Assembly (NCBI RefSeq): GCF_900445235.1
Contig: NZ_UFSM01000001.1
Location: forward strand, 3,177,501 to 3,241,500
Length of the DNA: 64,000 bases
Direction: 5' to 3'
From: Aminobacter aminovorans
GTDB taxonomy: Bacteria > Pseudomonadota > Alphaproteobacteria > Rhizobiales > Rhizobiaceae
The translations under genes were made by a program, and so were the position numbers. The notes below the pieces were generated by a model that did not search any database, had not been told where the DNA came from, and saw only the letters and a program-made list of their open reading frames with translations. Below, one piece after another: positions 25,619-32,744 of this stretch (position 1 is its first letter; each line of letters starts with the position of its first letter).

Positions 25619-26686
25619 TCAGGCCGCCTGGCGCGGCCCGTGACCGAGGATGACGGCACTGTTCAGCACAAGGCGAACGAGTTCGGTCTGGCGCGTGATG
25701 CCGCTCTTGGAAAAGATCGAGCGCAGGTGGGCACGCGCAGTGTTGCGGCTGATGTCGAGCGAGGTTGCTGCGTCCTCGAGCGACAGGCCAGCCGTCAGGC
25801 GGCGGGCGACAGCGGCTTCGGCCGGCGTCAGGTCGAACAGCTGACGCACGAGCTCGCCCTCAACCTCGGGGTTGGCCTCGGGGTCGCGGATGTAGACGGC
25901 GACGGCCGAGTTGGCGGCGGCGGCGTTGTCCTTGCTGCCGCGGATCGGGCGCACGATGACGCCGAGATTGCGCGAGCCCGACTGCTTGGTCAGCGACAGG
26001 CCCCGCGAAGTGGTGCCGGCGTCGTCGGCTGCCATCTGCATGGCGGCCTTGATAGCAATCTGGAAGTCGCGGTCCTCCTTGGCCGAGGTGGCGCGCAACT
26101 TGTTGCCCTGAATCTGCAAGCCGTCCCGGGTTTCGAGCAGGCGCGCTGCAGCGTCGGAAGAGCGGACGATCTTGCCGGAATGGTCGAGGATGACCACGCC
26201 GACATAGAGCTTGTCCATGACGTCGGAATAGAGCCGACGCTCGACCTCGGTGGCGCCCATGCGCCAGGACGTCTCGACACCGCGCGCCAGCTGCGAAACC
26301 AGGATCTCGCAGACTGACGCTGCATCGTCGTCGAACTTGCCGTCGGCGCGATCGCGGAAGACCCAGAGCGTGTAGCGGGCGGTGTCGTCGGTGGGGACAT
26401 AGGTGGCCGACATCGGCTGGCAGCGCTCGGAGAGATAGGCGAGTTGTGCCGGGCGGGTGAGGGCGGCACCTGATGTATCGTTCATCTGCTCGTTGATCTC
26501 AGTAAAGGCGTAGTAGGTCTCGCCGGTGCGCAGGCGGTCCTCGATCACCAGCACCGCGGCATAAGCGTCGAATTGCTCGCGGATAAGCTCGAGCGGGGTG
26601 CGCAGCGGCTTGCCGTTCATCAGGCTATCGGAGACACGATTGAGAAAGTGGCCGAATTCGACGATCGATCTGGCGTGAAAGGTCAT
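25619..26686 (-). CDS. LuxR-type transcriptional regulator with PAS-like domain
   Basis: Regulator of 355 residues with a C-terminal GerE/LuxR helix-turn-helix (about 285-340: FDLTPAEAAVARRLTAGLS, then NTARAHLRSIFSKSGI). The middle region includes a PAS-like segment (LYVGVVILDHSGKIV, about 175-205); no response-regulator receiver domain is present. The steroid-degradation activator TeiR of Comamonas testosteroni is also a LuxR-family protein, so a steroid-responsive activator is plausible. LuxR-type dimers typically bind 18-20 bp dyads, making this protein a second candidate for the nine 18-bp palindromes. It is convergent with the catabolic operon and lies at its right end. Confidence 0.83.
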   Translation of the reverse strand: MTFHARSIVEFGHFLNRVSDSLMNGKPLRTPLELIREQFDAYAAVLVIEDRLRTGETYYAFTEINEQMNDTSGAALTRPAQLAYLSERCQPMSATYVPTDDTARYTLWVFRDRADGKFDDDAASVCEILVSQLARGVETSWRMGATEVERRLYSDVMDKLYVGVVILDHSGKIVRSSDAAARLLETRDGLQIQGNKLRATSAKEDRDFQIAIKAAMQMAADDAGTTSRGLSLTKQSGSRNLGVIVRPIRGSKDNAAAANSAVAVYIRDPEANPEVEGELVRQLFDLTPAEAAVARRLTAGLSLEDAATSLDISRNTARAHLRSIFSKSGITRQTELVRLVLNSAVILGHGPRQAA

Positions 26687-27096
26687 GGCAGGAGCTCCCT
26701 ATTTCCGCTGCACGCGGACGTGCGAAACCAGTGCCCGGCGGCGCAGCGTGCACGCCAGGAGGTCATGAGTTCGATTGTGTTGGCGAGGGCCGATGACGGC
26801 CCTTATGTCCGCGGATCAGGACGGAGGGAGGAAACCTCGTCGGGCAAGATGCCGGACGGACGACGATCCAGTTGTCAGGCTGTGTAGGCTCGAACCGGTC
26901 ATCGCGCTTCCTCCCGAATGCGAAATGAATAATGTCGACAGTTATGTCATTAAATTGACACGTCGTCAAATTCGAAATGCGATGCGTGGAATTTTTGACA
27001 CCGTGTCAGCAGTGGATAAGTCTTGGGCAAGGTGCAAACGAAATGAGCCGGGTCTTACGACCCGGCCCACATGTTCGGCAATCGACTGAAGTAAGA
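26687..27096. other. 410-bp intergenic region upstream of the LuxR-type gene
   Basis: No convincing gene. It holds the LuxR-type gene's upstream region and the 3' side of the binding-protein gene. The part around 26920-27010 is much more AT-rich than its surroundings and has three TGAC/GTCA dyads: TGTCGACA at 26933-26940, TTGACACGTCGTCAA at 26955-26969, and TGACACCGTGTCA at 26996-27008. The second offers a minus-strand -35-like TTGACG. I see no copy of the island's 18-bp operator here. Confidence 0.5.
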
Positions 27097-28314
27097 TCAG
27101 GCGCCGCAGTCAGCGCGCTCGACCAGGCCGTCTTCGCGTGGCTTGTAGGGGTTCTTCACCACCTTGATCGACTCAGGCGCGGGCAGGAAGTGACTCTTGC
27201 CGCTGGCCTGGATCGGGCCGGTGAGCATTTCGACCTTGGAGGCGTTGGCCAAAAGCCAGGCAGCGATCGACTCACCGTCGGTCTTGCCCGAGCCGTTGAT
27301 GGCCGCCGCCAGCACGATAGGCTGGATGTAGTAGGGGATCAGCGCCGAGGCACCGCCCATGCGGTCGACATCAGGAACCTGTTCCTTGGCCCGCTTGGCA
27401 AATTTGGCGAAGGCATTTTCGCCGACCGCATCGCTCGGGCAGTAGGTCATCCCGACGAACTGCACGCTGTAGACGTCCTTGAAGGCGTCTTCACCGACCA
27501 CGGCGACATTGCCAACGGCGTAGTTGGTCATCGTCTGGTTGGCCAGAACCGGCACGTCCCAGCCGATGTCGGCACGATTTTCGAGCAACTTGCGCGAGTC
27601 GTCACCGATCGAGTTGATCAAAAGGATCGCCTCGGCGCCCGAGCTGCGCATCTGGAACAGCTGCGGGGTCATGTCCTCAGTGCGGAATGCGAATTCCTGC
27701 ACTGCGGTCGGCTCGACGCCCTTCGACTTCAGGTAGTCGACGATTTCGACCACGGCAGCCTTCGACATGCCGCCATTGTCCGAAATCAGCGCCAGCTTCT
27801 TGAGCTTGAGCACGTCGATGGCGAAGTCGATATTCGGCCTCATCTGGTTGAGGCCGGTGACCGAACCCGAGAAATGGAACGGACCAGCCTCGGGAGTCAG
27901 CTGGGTCGAGGCAGCCGAAGAGACTTGGGCAATCTTCTTCTCGCTCGCAACCGGAACGACCGGGATGGTCTCCTGGCTGGTGGCCGGGCCGACGAGCGCC
28001 TCGACCTTCTCGTTCTCGATCAGGCGGCGCACTTCGGCAACCGCATGGGTCGGGTCGGTCATGGTGTCGCCGAGCACCAGCTCGGCCTTCTTGCCGAGAA
28101 TGCCGCCGGCGGCATTGATGTCTTCGATGGCCAGCTTCCAGCCCACTTCAGCGGTCTTGCCGATCGAAGCACCACCGCCGGTCATCGACATGATGCCGCC
28201 GATCTTGACGACCTCCTGTGCCTGCGAAATGCCCGCCGACAGGGCAAGGGCTGCTACCGAAACCATTCCCATGGCAATGCGACGAGTAATGGAACTATTC
28301 CATTGGAAGTTCAT
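27097..28314 (-). CDS. Periplasmic branched-chain amino acid-type substrate-binding protein
   Basis: Type I periplasmic binding protein (LivJ/HAAT class), 405 residues. A signal peptide (RRIAMGMVSVAALALSAGISQA) ends before QEVVKIGG. GGIMSMTGGGASIGK, VGPATSQETIP and SSAASTQLTPEAGP follow the ligand-binding cleft pattern of this family. These proteins deliver amino acids, aromatic acids or other organic anions to ABC permeases. No permease or ATPase gene is nearby, so it is an orphan. Operator copy 8, the only perfect dyad, is 57 bp upstream, which ties it to the catabolic regulon; a steroid-derived carboxylate is a plausible ligand. Confidence 0.9.
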   Translation of the reverse strand: MNFQWNSSITRRIAMGMVSVAALALSAGISQAQEVVKIGGIMSMTGGGASIGKTAEVGWKLAIEDINAAGGILGKKAELVLGDTMTDPTHAVAEVRRLIENEKVEALVGPATSQETIPVVPVASEKKIAQVSSAASTQLTPEAGPFHFSGSVTGLNQMRPNIDFAIDVLKLKKLALISDNGGMSKAAVVEIVDYLKSKGVEPTAVQEFAFRTEDMTPQLFQMRSSGAEAILLINSIGDDSRKLLENRADIGWDVPVLANQTMTNYAVGNVAVVGEDAFKDVYSVQFVGMTYCPSDAVGENAFAKFAKRAKEQVPDVDRMGGASALIPYYIQPIVLAAAINGSGKTDGESIAAWLLANASKVEMLTGPIQASGKSHFLPAPESIKVVKNPYKPREDGLVERADCGA

Positions 28315-28370
28315 GCGTTTCTCCTCCGCTTACTTCGACCGACAAACAGTCACGGCCATGTGTCCGGAAC

Positions 28371-28388
28371 ATCGTCCGCTTGGACGAT
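28371..28388 (-). promoter_or_regulatory. 18-bp palindromic operator, copy 8 (perfect)
   Basis: ATCGTCC-gctt-GGACGAT, a perfect 7-bp dyad with a 4-bp spacer. On the minus strand GTTCC follows it. It is 57 bp upstream of the binding-protein gene. Confidence 0.75.
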
Positions 28389-28442
28389 GGAGGGTGCGGA
28401 GCAGACGAATTCGTTAGCGTGAGCTAACAAATGACGCAAGGT

Positions 28443-29693
28443 TCAGTGCGGTGTGGCCTTCCTGGTGACGACGGCACGCGCCAGGGCAGGTTCCGGTAGC
28501 TTGCGCCAGGCCATCCAGGCAAACATCGCGCCCAGCGCCATCAGCGGCACGACGACTGACATGCCCAGCATGGCGTCGCCGAGAACACCGGCAACGACAG
28601 TTCCCAGAAGGCCGCTGCCCATCTGCAGGAACCCGCTCAACGAGGCGGCGGCACCTGCATTGTCGGGGAAGGCAGCGACCGTTGCCGCCGACATCGCCGG
28701 CATGACGAAAGAGTTGCCGAAGACGAACATCGCCATGGGCAGTGTCACCGAGAGGAATGTCGGCTCGTACAGCCCGAGCAAGACCGCCATGGCGACGGCG
28801 CCGAGCCCACTGATCGCCAACCCAATCGGCACCATGCGATAGGCGCCATAGCGCGGAATGAGGCTGCGCATGGCCAGGGAACCCGAGATGAAGCTGGCCG
28901 ACTGGAACAGCATGGCGAGGCCGAACTGTGCGGGTGTCAGGCCCAGCCTGTCCATCAGGATGAAGGGCAATACGGTGGCCTGGGTGTAATAGGCGCCCAG
29001 CGTGCCGGCGATGACCAGGCTGGAGAACAGGAAATAGCCGCTGCCGAGCAGTTTGCGATAGGTCTGGATCACCGCTTTCGGCCGCACGCGACTCGGATCG
29101 CGCTCGACAGTCTCGACCAGCGCGAAATGGACGGTCAGCAGCGAAGCCACGCCGATCAGGAACATGATCGAGAAGATCGCATGCCAGCCGGCGACTTCCA
29201 TCACCAGCCCGCCGACGGTCGGCGCAATGGCTGGCGCAAGCGCGAGCATCAGGGTGATCAGGTTGAGGATGCGCGCCGACTGTTCATGAGCAAAAAGGTC
29301 ACGCACGATTGCGCGCGACAGCGAAAGGCCGACCGCTGCCCCCGCACCCTGCAGCAGGCGCGACAGGATCAGCACGTCGATGGAGGGCGCAAGCAATGCG
29401 CCGAGGCTGCCGACAAGGTAGATGCCGAGGAAGGCCAGCGTCACCGGTTTGCGGCCGTAGCCGTCGGACAGTGGTCCGCAGACCAACTGGGTGAGGGCGA
29501 AGCCGGCGAAATAGAGCCCCAGCGTCATCTTCACCGCCTCTTCGGTCGTGCCGAAGGCGTGGACGATCTCGGGCATGGCGGGCGTGAACAGTGAAAGCGA
29601 GGCCGGCCCGAGCCCGGCCAATACCGCGCCGACGATGGTGACCCGCCGCTCGCTCATGACGGCGGGCTGCAGTTCTTCTCGGTCTGATGTCAT
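28443..29693 (-). CDS. MFS transporter, Bcr/CflA type
   Basis: Major facilitator of 416 residues with about 12 hydrophobic segments and the MFS signature GPLSDGYGRKPV between TM2 and TM3. LTQLVCGPLSD and LSRAIVRDLF fit the Bcr/CflA drug:H+ antiporter branch. It probably exports a drug or a hydrophobic metabolite; with operator copy 9 83 bp upstream, efflux of a toxic steroid or catabolic by-product is plausible. Import is not excluded. It is transcribed in the same direction as the orphan binding-protein gene, with its own promoter region. Confidence 0.87.
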   Translation of the reverse strand: MTSDREELQPAVMSERRVTIVGAVLAGLGPASLSLFTPAMPEIVHAFGTTEEAVKMTLGLYFAGFALTQLVCGPLSDGYGRKPVTLAFLGIYLVGSLGALLAPSIDVLILSRLLQGAGAAVGLSLSRAIVRDLFAHEQSARILNLITLMLALAPAIAPTVGGLVMEVAGWHAIFSIMFLIGVASLLTVHFALVETVERDPSRVRPKAVIQTYRKLLGSGYFLFSSLVIAGTLGAYYTQATVLPFILMDRLGLTPAQFGLAMLFQSASFISGSLAMRSLIPRYGAYRMVPIGLAISGLGAVAMAVLLGLYEPTFLSVTLPMAMFVFGNSFVMPAMSAATVAAFPDNAGAAASLSGFLQMGSGLLGTVVAGVLGDAMLGMSVVVPLMALGAMFAWMAWRKLPEPALARAVVTRKATPH

Positions 29694-29775
29694 GCGCTCG
29701 CCCCGGCTCGATGGATGGCAGGCGCCTCATCGGCGGAGTGCCTGCATCCAGATCGAACCGGTGCTGGGAAAGGTC

Positions 29776-29793
29776 ATCCGTCATACGGACTAG
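29776..29793 (-). promoter_or_regulatory. 18-bp palindromic operator, copy 9
   Basis: ATCCGTC-atac-GGACTAG on the + strand. Towards the MFS gene it reads CTAGTCC-gtat-GACGGAT. It is 83 bp from that gene's start and is the rightmost copy, marking the edge of the regulon. Confidence 0.55.
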
Positions 29794-29823
29794 CGCCGGG
29801 ACAATTTGGCTCGCGTCGTCCAA

Positions 29824-29850
29824 GGAAAAGGGCCGCATGTTGCGGCCCTT
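29824..29850 (-). terminator. Intrinsic terminator of rimO
   Basis: The 9-bp stem AAGGGCCGC / GCGGCCCTT has a 5-base loop and is followed on the minus strand by TTTTCC. It lies 10 bp downstream of the rimO stop codon. Confidence 0.8.
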
Positions 29851-29859
29851 CGACATATC

Positions 29860-31176
29860 TCAGACAGCGGTGCCGTAGAGATCGTAGGGATCGGAGCGAT
29901 CGACCTTGACGGTGACGATGTCGCCGACGCGCAGCGGGCGGCGTGACTGGATGTGGACCGAACCGTCGATCTCTGGCGCGTCATATTTGGTACGGCCTTT
30001 GGCCGACGTGCCGTTGGCCTCGTCGATGATAACGGGCAGGCGCTTGCCGACCTTCCTGGCCTGCGCGGCGGCAGAAATCTTCTGCTGGCGCTGCATGAAG
30101 CGGTGCCAGCGGGCTTCCTTGACCTCCTCGGGGACCTGCTCGAGGCCGAGGTCGTTGGAGCGCGCGCCTTTGACCGGCTCATATTTGAAGCAGCCGGCAC
30201 GGTCGATCTTGGCCTCGTCGATCCAGTCGAGCAGCATCTCGAAGTCTTCCTCCGTTTCACCGGGGAAGCCGACGATGAAGGTCGAGCGGATAGCGAGATC
30301 CGGGCAGACGTCGCGCCAGCCGCGAATGCGCTCGAGCGCCTTTTCGCCATGGGCCGGGCGGCGCATGTTCTTGAGAACCTGCGGCGAGGCATGCTGGAAG
30401 GGGATGTCGAGATAGGGAAGGATCTTGCCTTCGGCCATCAGCGGGATGACGTCGGCGACATGCGGGTAGGGGTAGACATAGTGCATGCGCACCCAGATGC
30501 CGAGTTCGCCAAGCTCCTGCGACAGGTCGAGGAATTTGGCGCGGACCTCGCGCTCCTTCCAGACGCTGGTCGCATATTTGACGTCGATGCCGTAGGCGCT
30601 GGTGTCCTGGGAGATGACGAGCAACTCCTTGACGCCGGCATTCGCCAGCTTTTCCGCCTCGCGCAGCACGTCGGCCGCAGGGCGCGAGACGAGATCGCCG
30701 CGCAGGTCGGGGATGATGCAGAAGGTGCAGCGGTTGTTGCAGCCCTCTGAAATCTTCAGATAGGCGTAATGGCGCGGCGTGAGCTTGACGCCCTGCGGCG
30801 GCACCAGATCGGTAAACGGGTCGTGCGCCGGCGGGGCGGCTTCGTGCACGGCGGCCATGACGCTTTCATAAGCCTGTGGACCGGTGATGGCGAAGACGTT
30901 GGGGTGTTTCTCGCGGATCAGTTCGGGCGTGGCACCCATGCAGCCGGTGACGATGACCTTGCCGTTCTCCTTCATCGCCGTGCCGATCGCGTCGAGCGAC
31001 TCGGTGCGCGCGGAATCGAGGAATCCGCAGGTGTTGACGACGACGAGGTCGGCGCCGTCATGCTTGCGGGCGATTTCATAACCCTCGGCGCGAAGCTGGG
31101 TGAGGATGCGTTCGGAATCGACAAGCGCCTTCGGGCATCCGAGGCTGACGAAGCTGACGCGGGGTGCTGCTGACAT
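29860..31176 (-). CDS. rimO: Ribosomal protein S12 methylthiotransferase RimO
   Basis: Radical-SAM methylthiotransferase that adds a methylthio group to Asp of ribosomal protein S12. About 438 residues from Met at 31176. The N-terminal UPF0004 domain has the three [4Fe-4S] cysteines (SLGCPKA, NTCGF, TGCMGA), the radical SAM motif is GCNNRCTFC, and a C-terminal TRAM domain ends in [14 protein letters not shown]. An upstream in-frame Met (31212) adds 12 residues outside the family. A conserved housekeeping gene, transcribed leftwards and terminated by a strong hairpin. It separates the catabolic island from the T6SS half. Confidence 0.96.
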   Translation of the reverse strand: MSAAPRVSFVSLGCPKALVDSERILTQLRAEGYEIARKHDGADLVVVNTCGFLDSARTESLDAIGTAMKENGKVIVTGCMGATPELIREKHPNVFAITGPQAYESVMAAVHEAAPPAHDPFTDLVPPQGVKLTPRHYAYLKISEGCNNRCTFCIIPDLRGDLVSRPAADVLREAEKLANAGVKELLVISQDTSAYGIDVKYATSVWKEREVRAKFLDLSQELGELGIWVRMHYVYPYPHVADVIPLMAEGKILPYLDIPFQHASPQVLKNMRRPAHGEKALERIRGWRDVCPDLAIRSTFIVGFPGETEEDFEMLLDWIDEAKIDRAGCFKYEPVKGARSNDLGLEQVPEEVKEARWHRFMQRQQKISAAAQARKVGKRLPVIIDEANGTSAKGRTKYDAPEIDGSVHIQSRRPLRVGDIVTVKVDRSDPYDLYGTAV

Positions 31177-31330
31177 AGGCAGGTTTCCAATGGACACGGG
31201 CCGGTAACCCATGAGGTCCGGCCCGGAAATCTGTTGATGTGTCGATCTGGCGGCTCGACAACGAGCTCAATTCGGGCGGCGCAATAGCACAGATCGGGGC
31301 CCAAGCAAACCGGCTGATCGTCGCAAGCAG

Positions 31331-31360
31331 AAAGGGCCGGATCGCCTCCGGCCCTTTTTT
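31331..31360. terminator. Strong hairpin with T-tract between rimO and terC-like gene
   Basis: AAAGGGCCGGA (31331-31341) pairs with TCCGGCCCTTT (31347-31357). TTTTTT follows on the + strand and TTTC on the minus strand. It lies 16 bp downstream of the TerC-type gene and probably terminates it; it may act in both directions. Confidence 0.75.
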
Positions 31361-31375
31361 GTCTGTTGCTTCAGC

Positions 31376-32071
31376 TCAGTGGGCCGGAGCGCTATGACCG
31401 CCGAACCATTCGCTGAGGAAGCCGAATTGCTCCGGGAACTGGTCGACGGCACCGTCGAGCAGCATCTTGATGGCGACATAAAGGATGATCAGCAGGCCGA
31501 TATAGGCGATCCAGCGGTAGCGGTGCAGCAGGCGTGCGACGAAGGAGGCGGCAAAGCCCATCAGCGCGATCGAGAGCGCGAGACCGATGATCAGAACAGT
31601 CGGATGGTCCATGGCGGCACCGGCAACCGCAAGCACGTTGTCGAGCGACATCGACACGTCGGCGATGACGATCTGCCAGGCGGCCTGCGCGAAGGTCTTG
31701 CGCGGGCCTTTGCCGGCGATCTTGCCGTCCTTATCGTAATCCGCGTCGGACAGTGCCTCGGTCGCTTCATGCTCCTGCTCGTGGCTGACGCTGAGTTCAC
31801 GCCACATCTTCCAGCACACCCACAGCAGCAGCAGGCCGCCGGCGATGAGCAGCATCGGCCCGATGGCCAAAAGCCACTGGGTGATCAGCGCGAAACCGAT
31901 ACGGAGAACGGTCGCCGCCGCGATGCCGACGAGGATGGCCTTCTTGCGCTGGTCGGCCGGAAGGCCCGCCGCGGCAAGGCCGATGACGATGGCATTGTCG
32001 CCAGCAAGCACGAGGTCGATAGCTATGACCTGCAGAAGGGCTGTAAAGCCTGCAGCAGTGAATATCTCCAT
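31376..32071 (-). CDS. TerC/YjbE-family integral membrane protein
   Basis: TerC family membrane protein of 231 residues with about seven hydrophobic helices. The family acidic motifs are present: DLVLAGDNAIVIG in TM1-2 and DVSMSLDNVLAVAG in TM5, the aspartates and asparagines proposed to bind metal. A charged, Glu/Asp-rich cytoplasmic loop (HEQEHEATEALSDADYDKDG) separates the halves. Relatives affect manganese export or tellurite/metal resistance. No riboswitch of the yybP-ykoY class is evident upstream. It stands alone between rimO and a small lipoprotein gene. Confidence 0.9.
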   Translation of the reverse strand: MEIFTAAGFTALLQVIAIDLVLAGDNAIVIGLAAAGLPADQRKKAILVGIAAATVLRIGFALITQWLLAIGPMLLIAGGLLLLWVCWKMWRELSVSHEQEHEATEALSDADYDKDGKIAGKGPRKTFAQAAWQIVIADVSMSLDNVLAVAGAAMDHPTVLIIGLALSIALMGFAASFVARLLHRYRWIAYIGLLIILYVAIKMLLDGAVDQFPEQFGFLSEWFGGHSAPAH

Positions 32072-32113
32072 CGGACGGGACCCTCTCCGTTCAGTTCCAA
32101 TGTCTTGATGTCG

Positions 32114-32141
32114 GCTATAACGCCCGACGCGCGTGCGTCAA
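32114..32141 (-). promoter_or_regulatory. Candidate sigma-70 promoter for the TerC-type gene
   Basis: On the minus strand TTGACG (32141-32136), a 16-bp spacer and TATAGC (32119-32114). It is 43 bp upstream of the gene, whose start is preceded by GGAGAGGG. Confidence 0.45.
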
Positions 32142-32267
32142 CAGACAAGCAGCGCGTTTATTCGAAACCGCTTGAATCGGCTCCATCCCTGACGCGAAGC
32201 TGACGAAACTTGGTGATAATGGCGGCTAGCCGGCCGCGAGTGGAGCTCGACCGGCCGATCTCGCGGC

Positions 32268-32606
32268 CTATTCGCAGACGTATCTGACGCGACCCGTGGG
32301 GCCGCTTACGGCGCGGCAGGATATCGGTTTGGAATTACCGGTGGTCGTCGCACGGCTTGGTGCGCGCGTCACCGGGCGAGGGCCAGGCTGCTCGGTGGCG
32401 AAGCGGATATCAGGCCCGGTTGGAAAGGCGGCTGCCTGCTGGCGCTCGGCCGCGGCACGCTTTGCTTCGTCGTCCTGCCAGAAGCGCCGGGAGTCCATCT
32501 GTTTCGGAATGACGACGGTGCCGTCGGACGCGCGACTGCAGCCGCCAAACAGCGTGGCGGAGAAACCCAGGGTCAGAGCAAGCGTCAATGTCGAACCAAA
32601 ACTCAT
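32268..32606 (-). CDS. Small predicted lipoprotein, function unknown
   Basis: A 112-residue protein with a hydrophobic N-terminus (STLTLALTLGFSATLFGGC) whose LFGGC lipobox predicts lipidation at Cys23. The remainder is hydrophilic and Arg/Ala-rich, with a second and third Cys near the C-terminus (ISCRAV, RYVCE) that could form a disulfide. I recognise no domain. It lies just outside the T6SS accessory operon, 138 bp from the end of the M23/transglycosylase gene and in the same direction, so co-expression is possible but not shown. It does not look like TssJ. Confidence 0.65.
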   Translation of the reverse strand: MSFGSTLTLALTLGFSATLFGGCSRASDGTVVIPKQMDSRRFWQDDEAKRAAAERQQAAAFPTGPDIRFATEQPGPRPVTRAPSRATTTGNSKPISCRAVSGPTGRVRYVCE

Positions 32607-32744
32607 GCGAATGCTATATCGCGGCCGAAGGCGTCGATAAAGTCCTTCTGTTCAAGCAGTTGGGATAAATAAGAAAAATCGTCCAGGACAGATCGACGCT
32701 GATTTGCAGCGCCGCCTTGTTTGGAAGCCTGCGGTTTCAGGCAC

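Noticed and set aside
26977..28422. 481-codon + strand frame over the binding-protein gene
   Set aside because: The minus strand has a signal peptide and complete periplasmic binding protein; the + frame is an antisense shadow.
32072..32267. Possible manganese (yybP-ykoY) riboswitch upstream of the TerC-type gene
   Set aside because: I looked for its conserved loop sequences on the minus strand and did not find them; only a plain promoter is visible.
32268..32606. Small lipoprotein considered as a TssJ for the second TssM
   Set aside because: It lacks the beta-sandwich pattern of TssJ, is mostly Arg/Ala-rich and lies outside the coupled operon.
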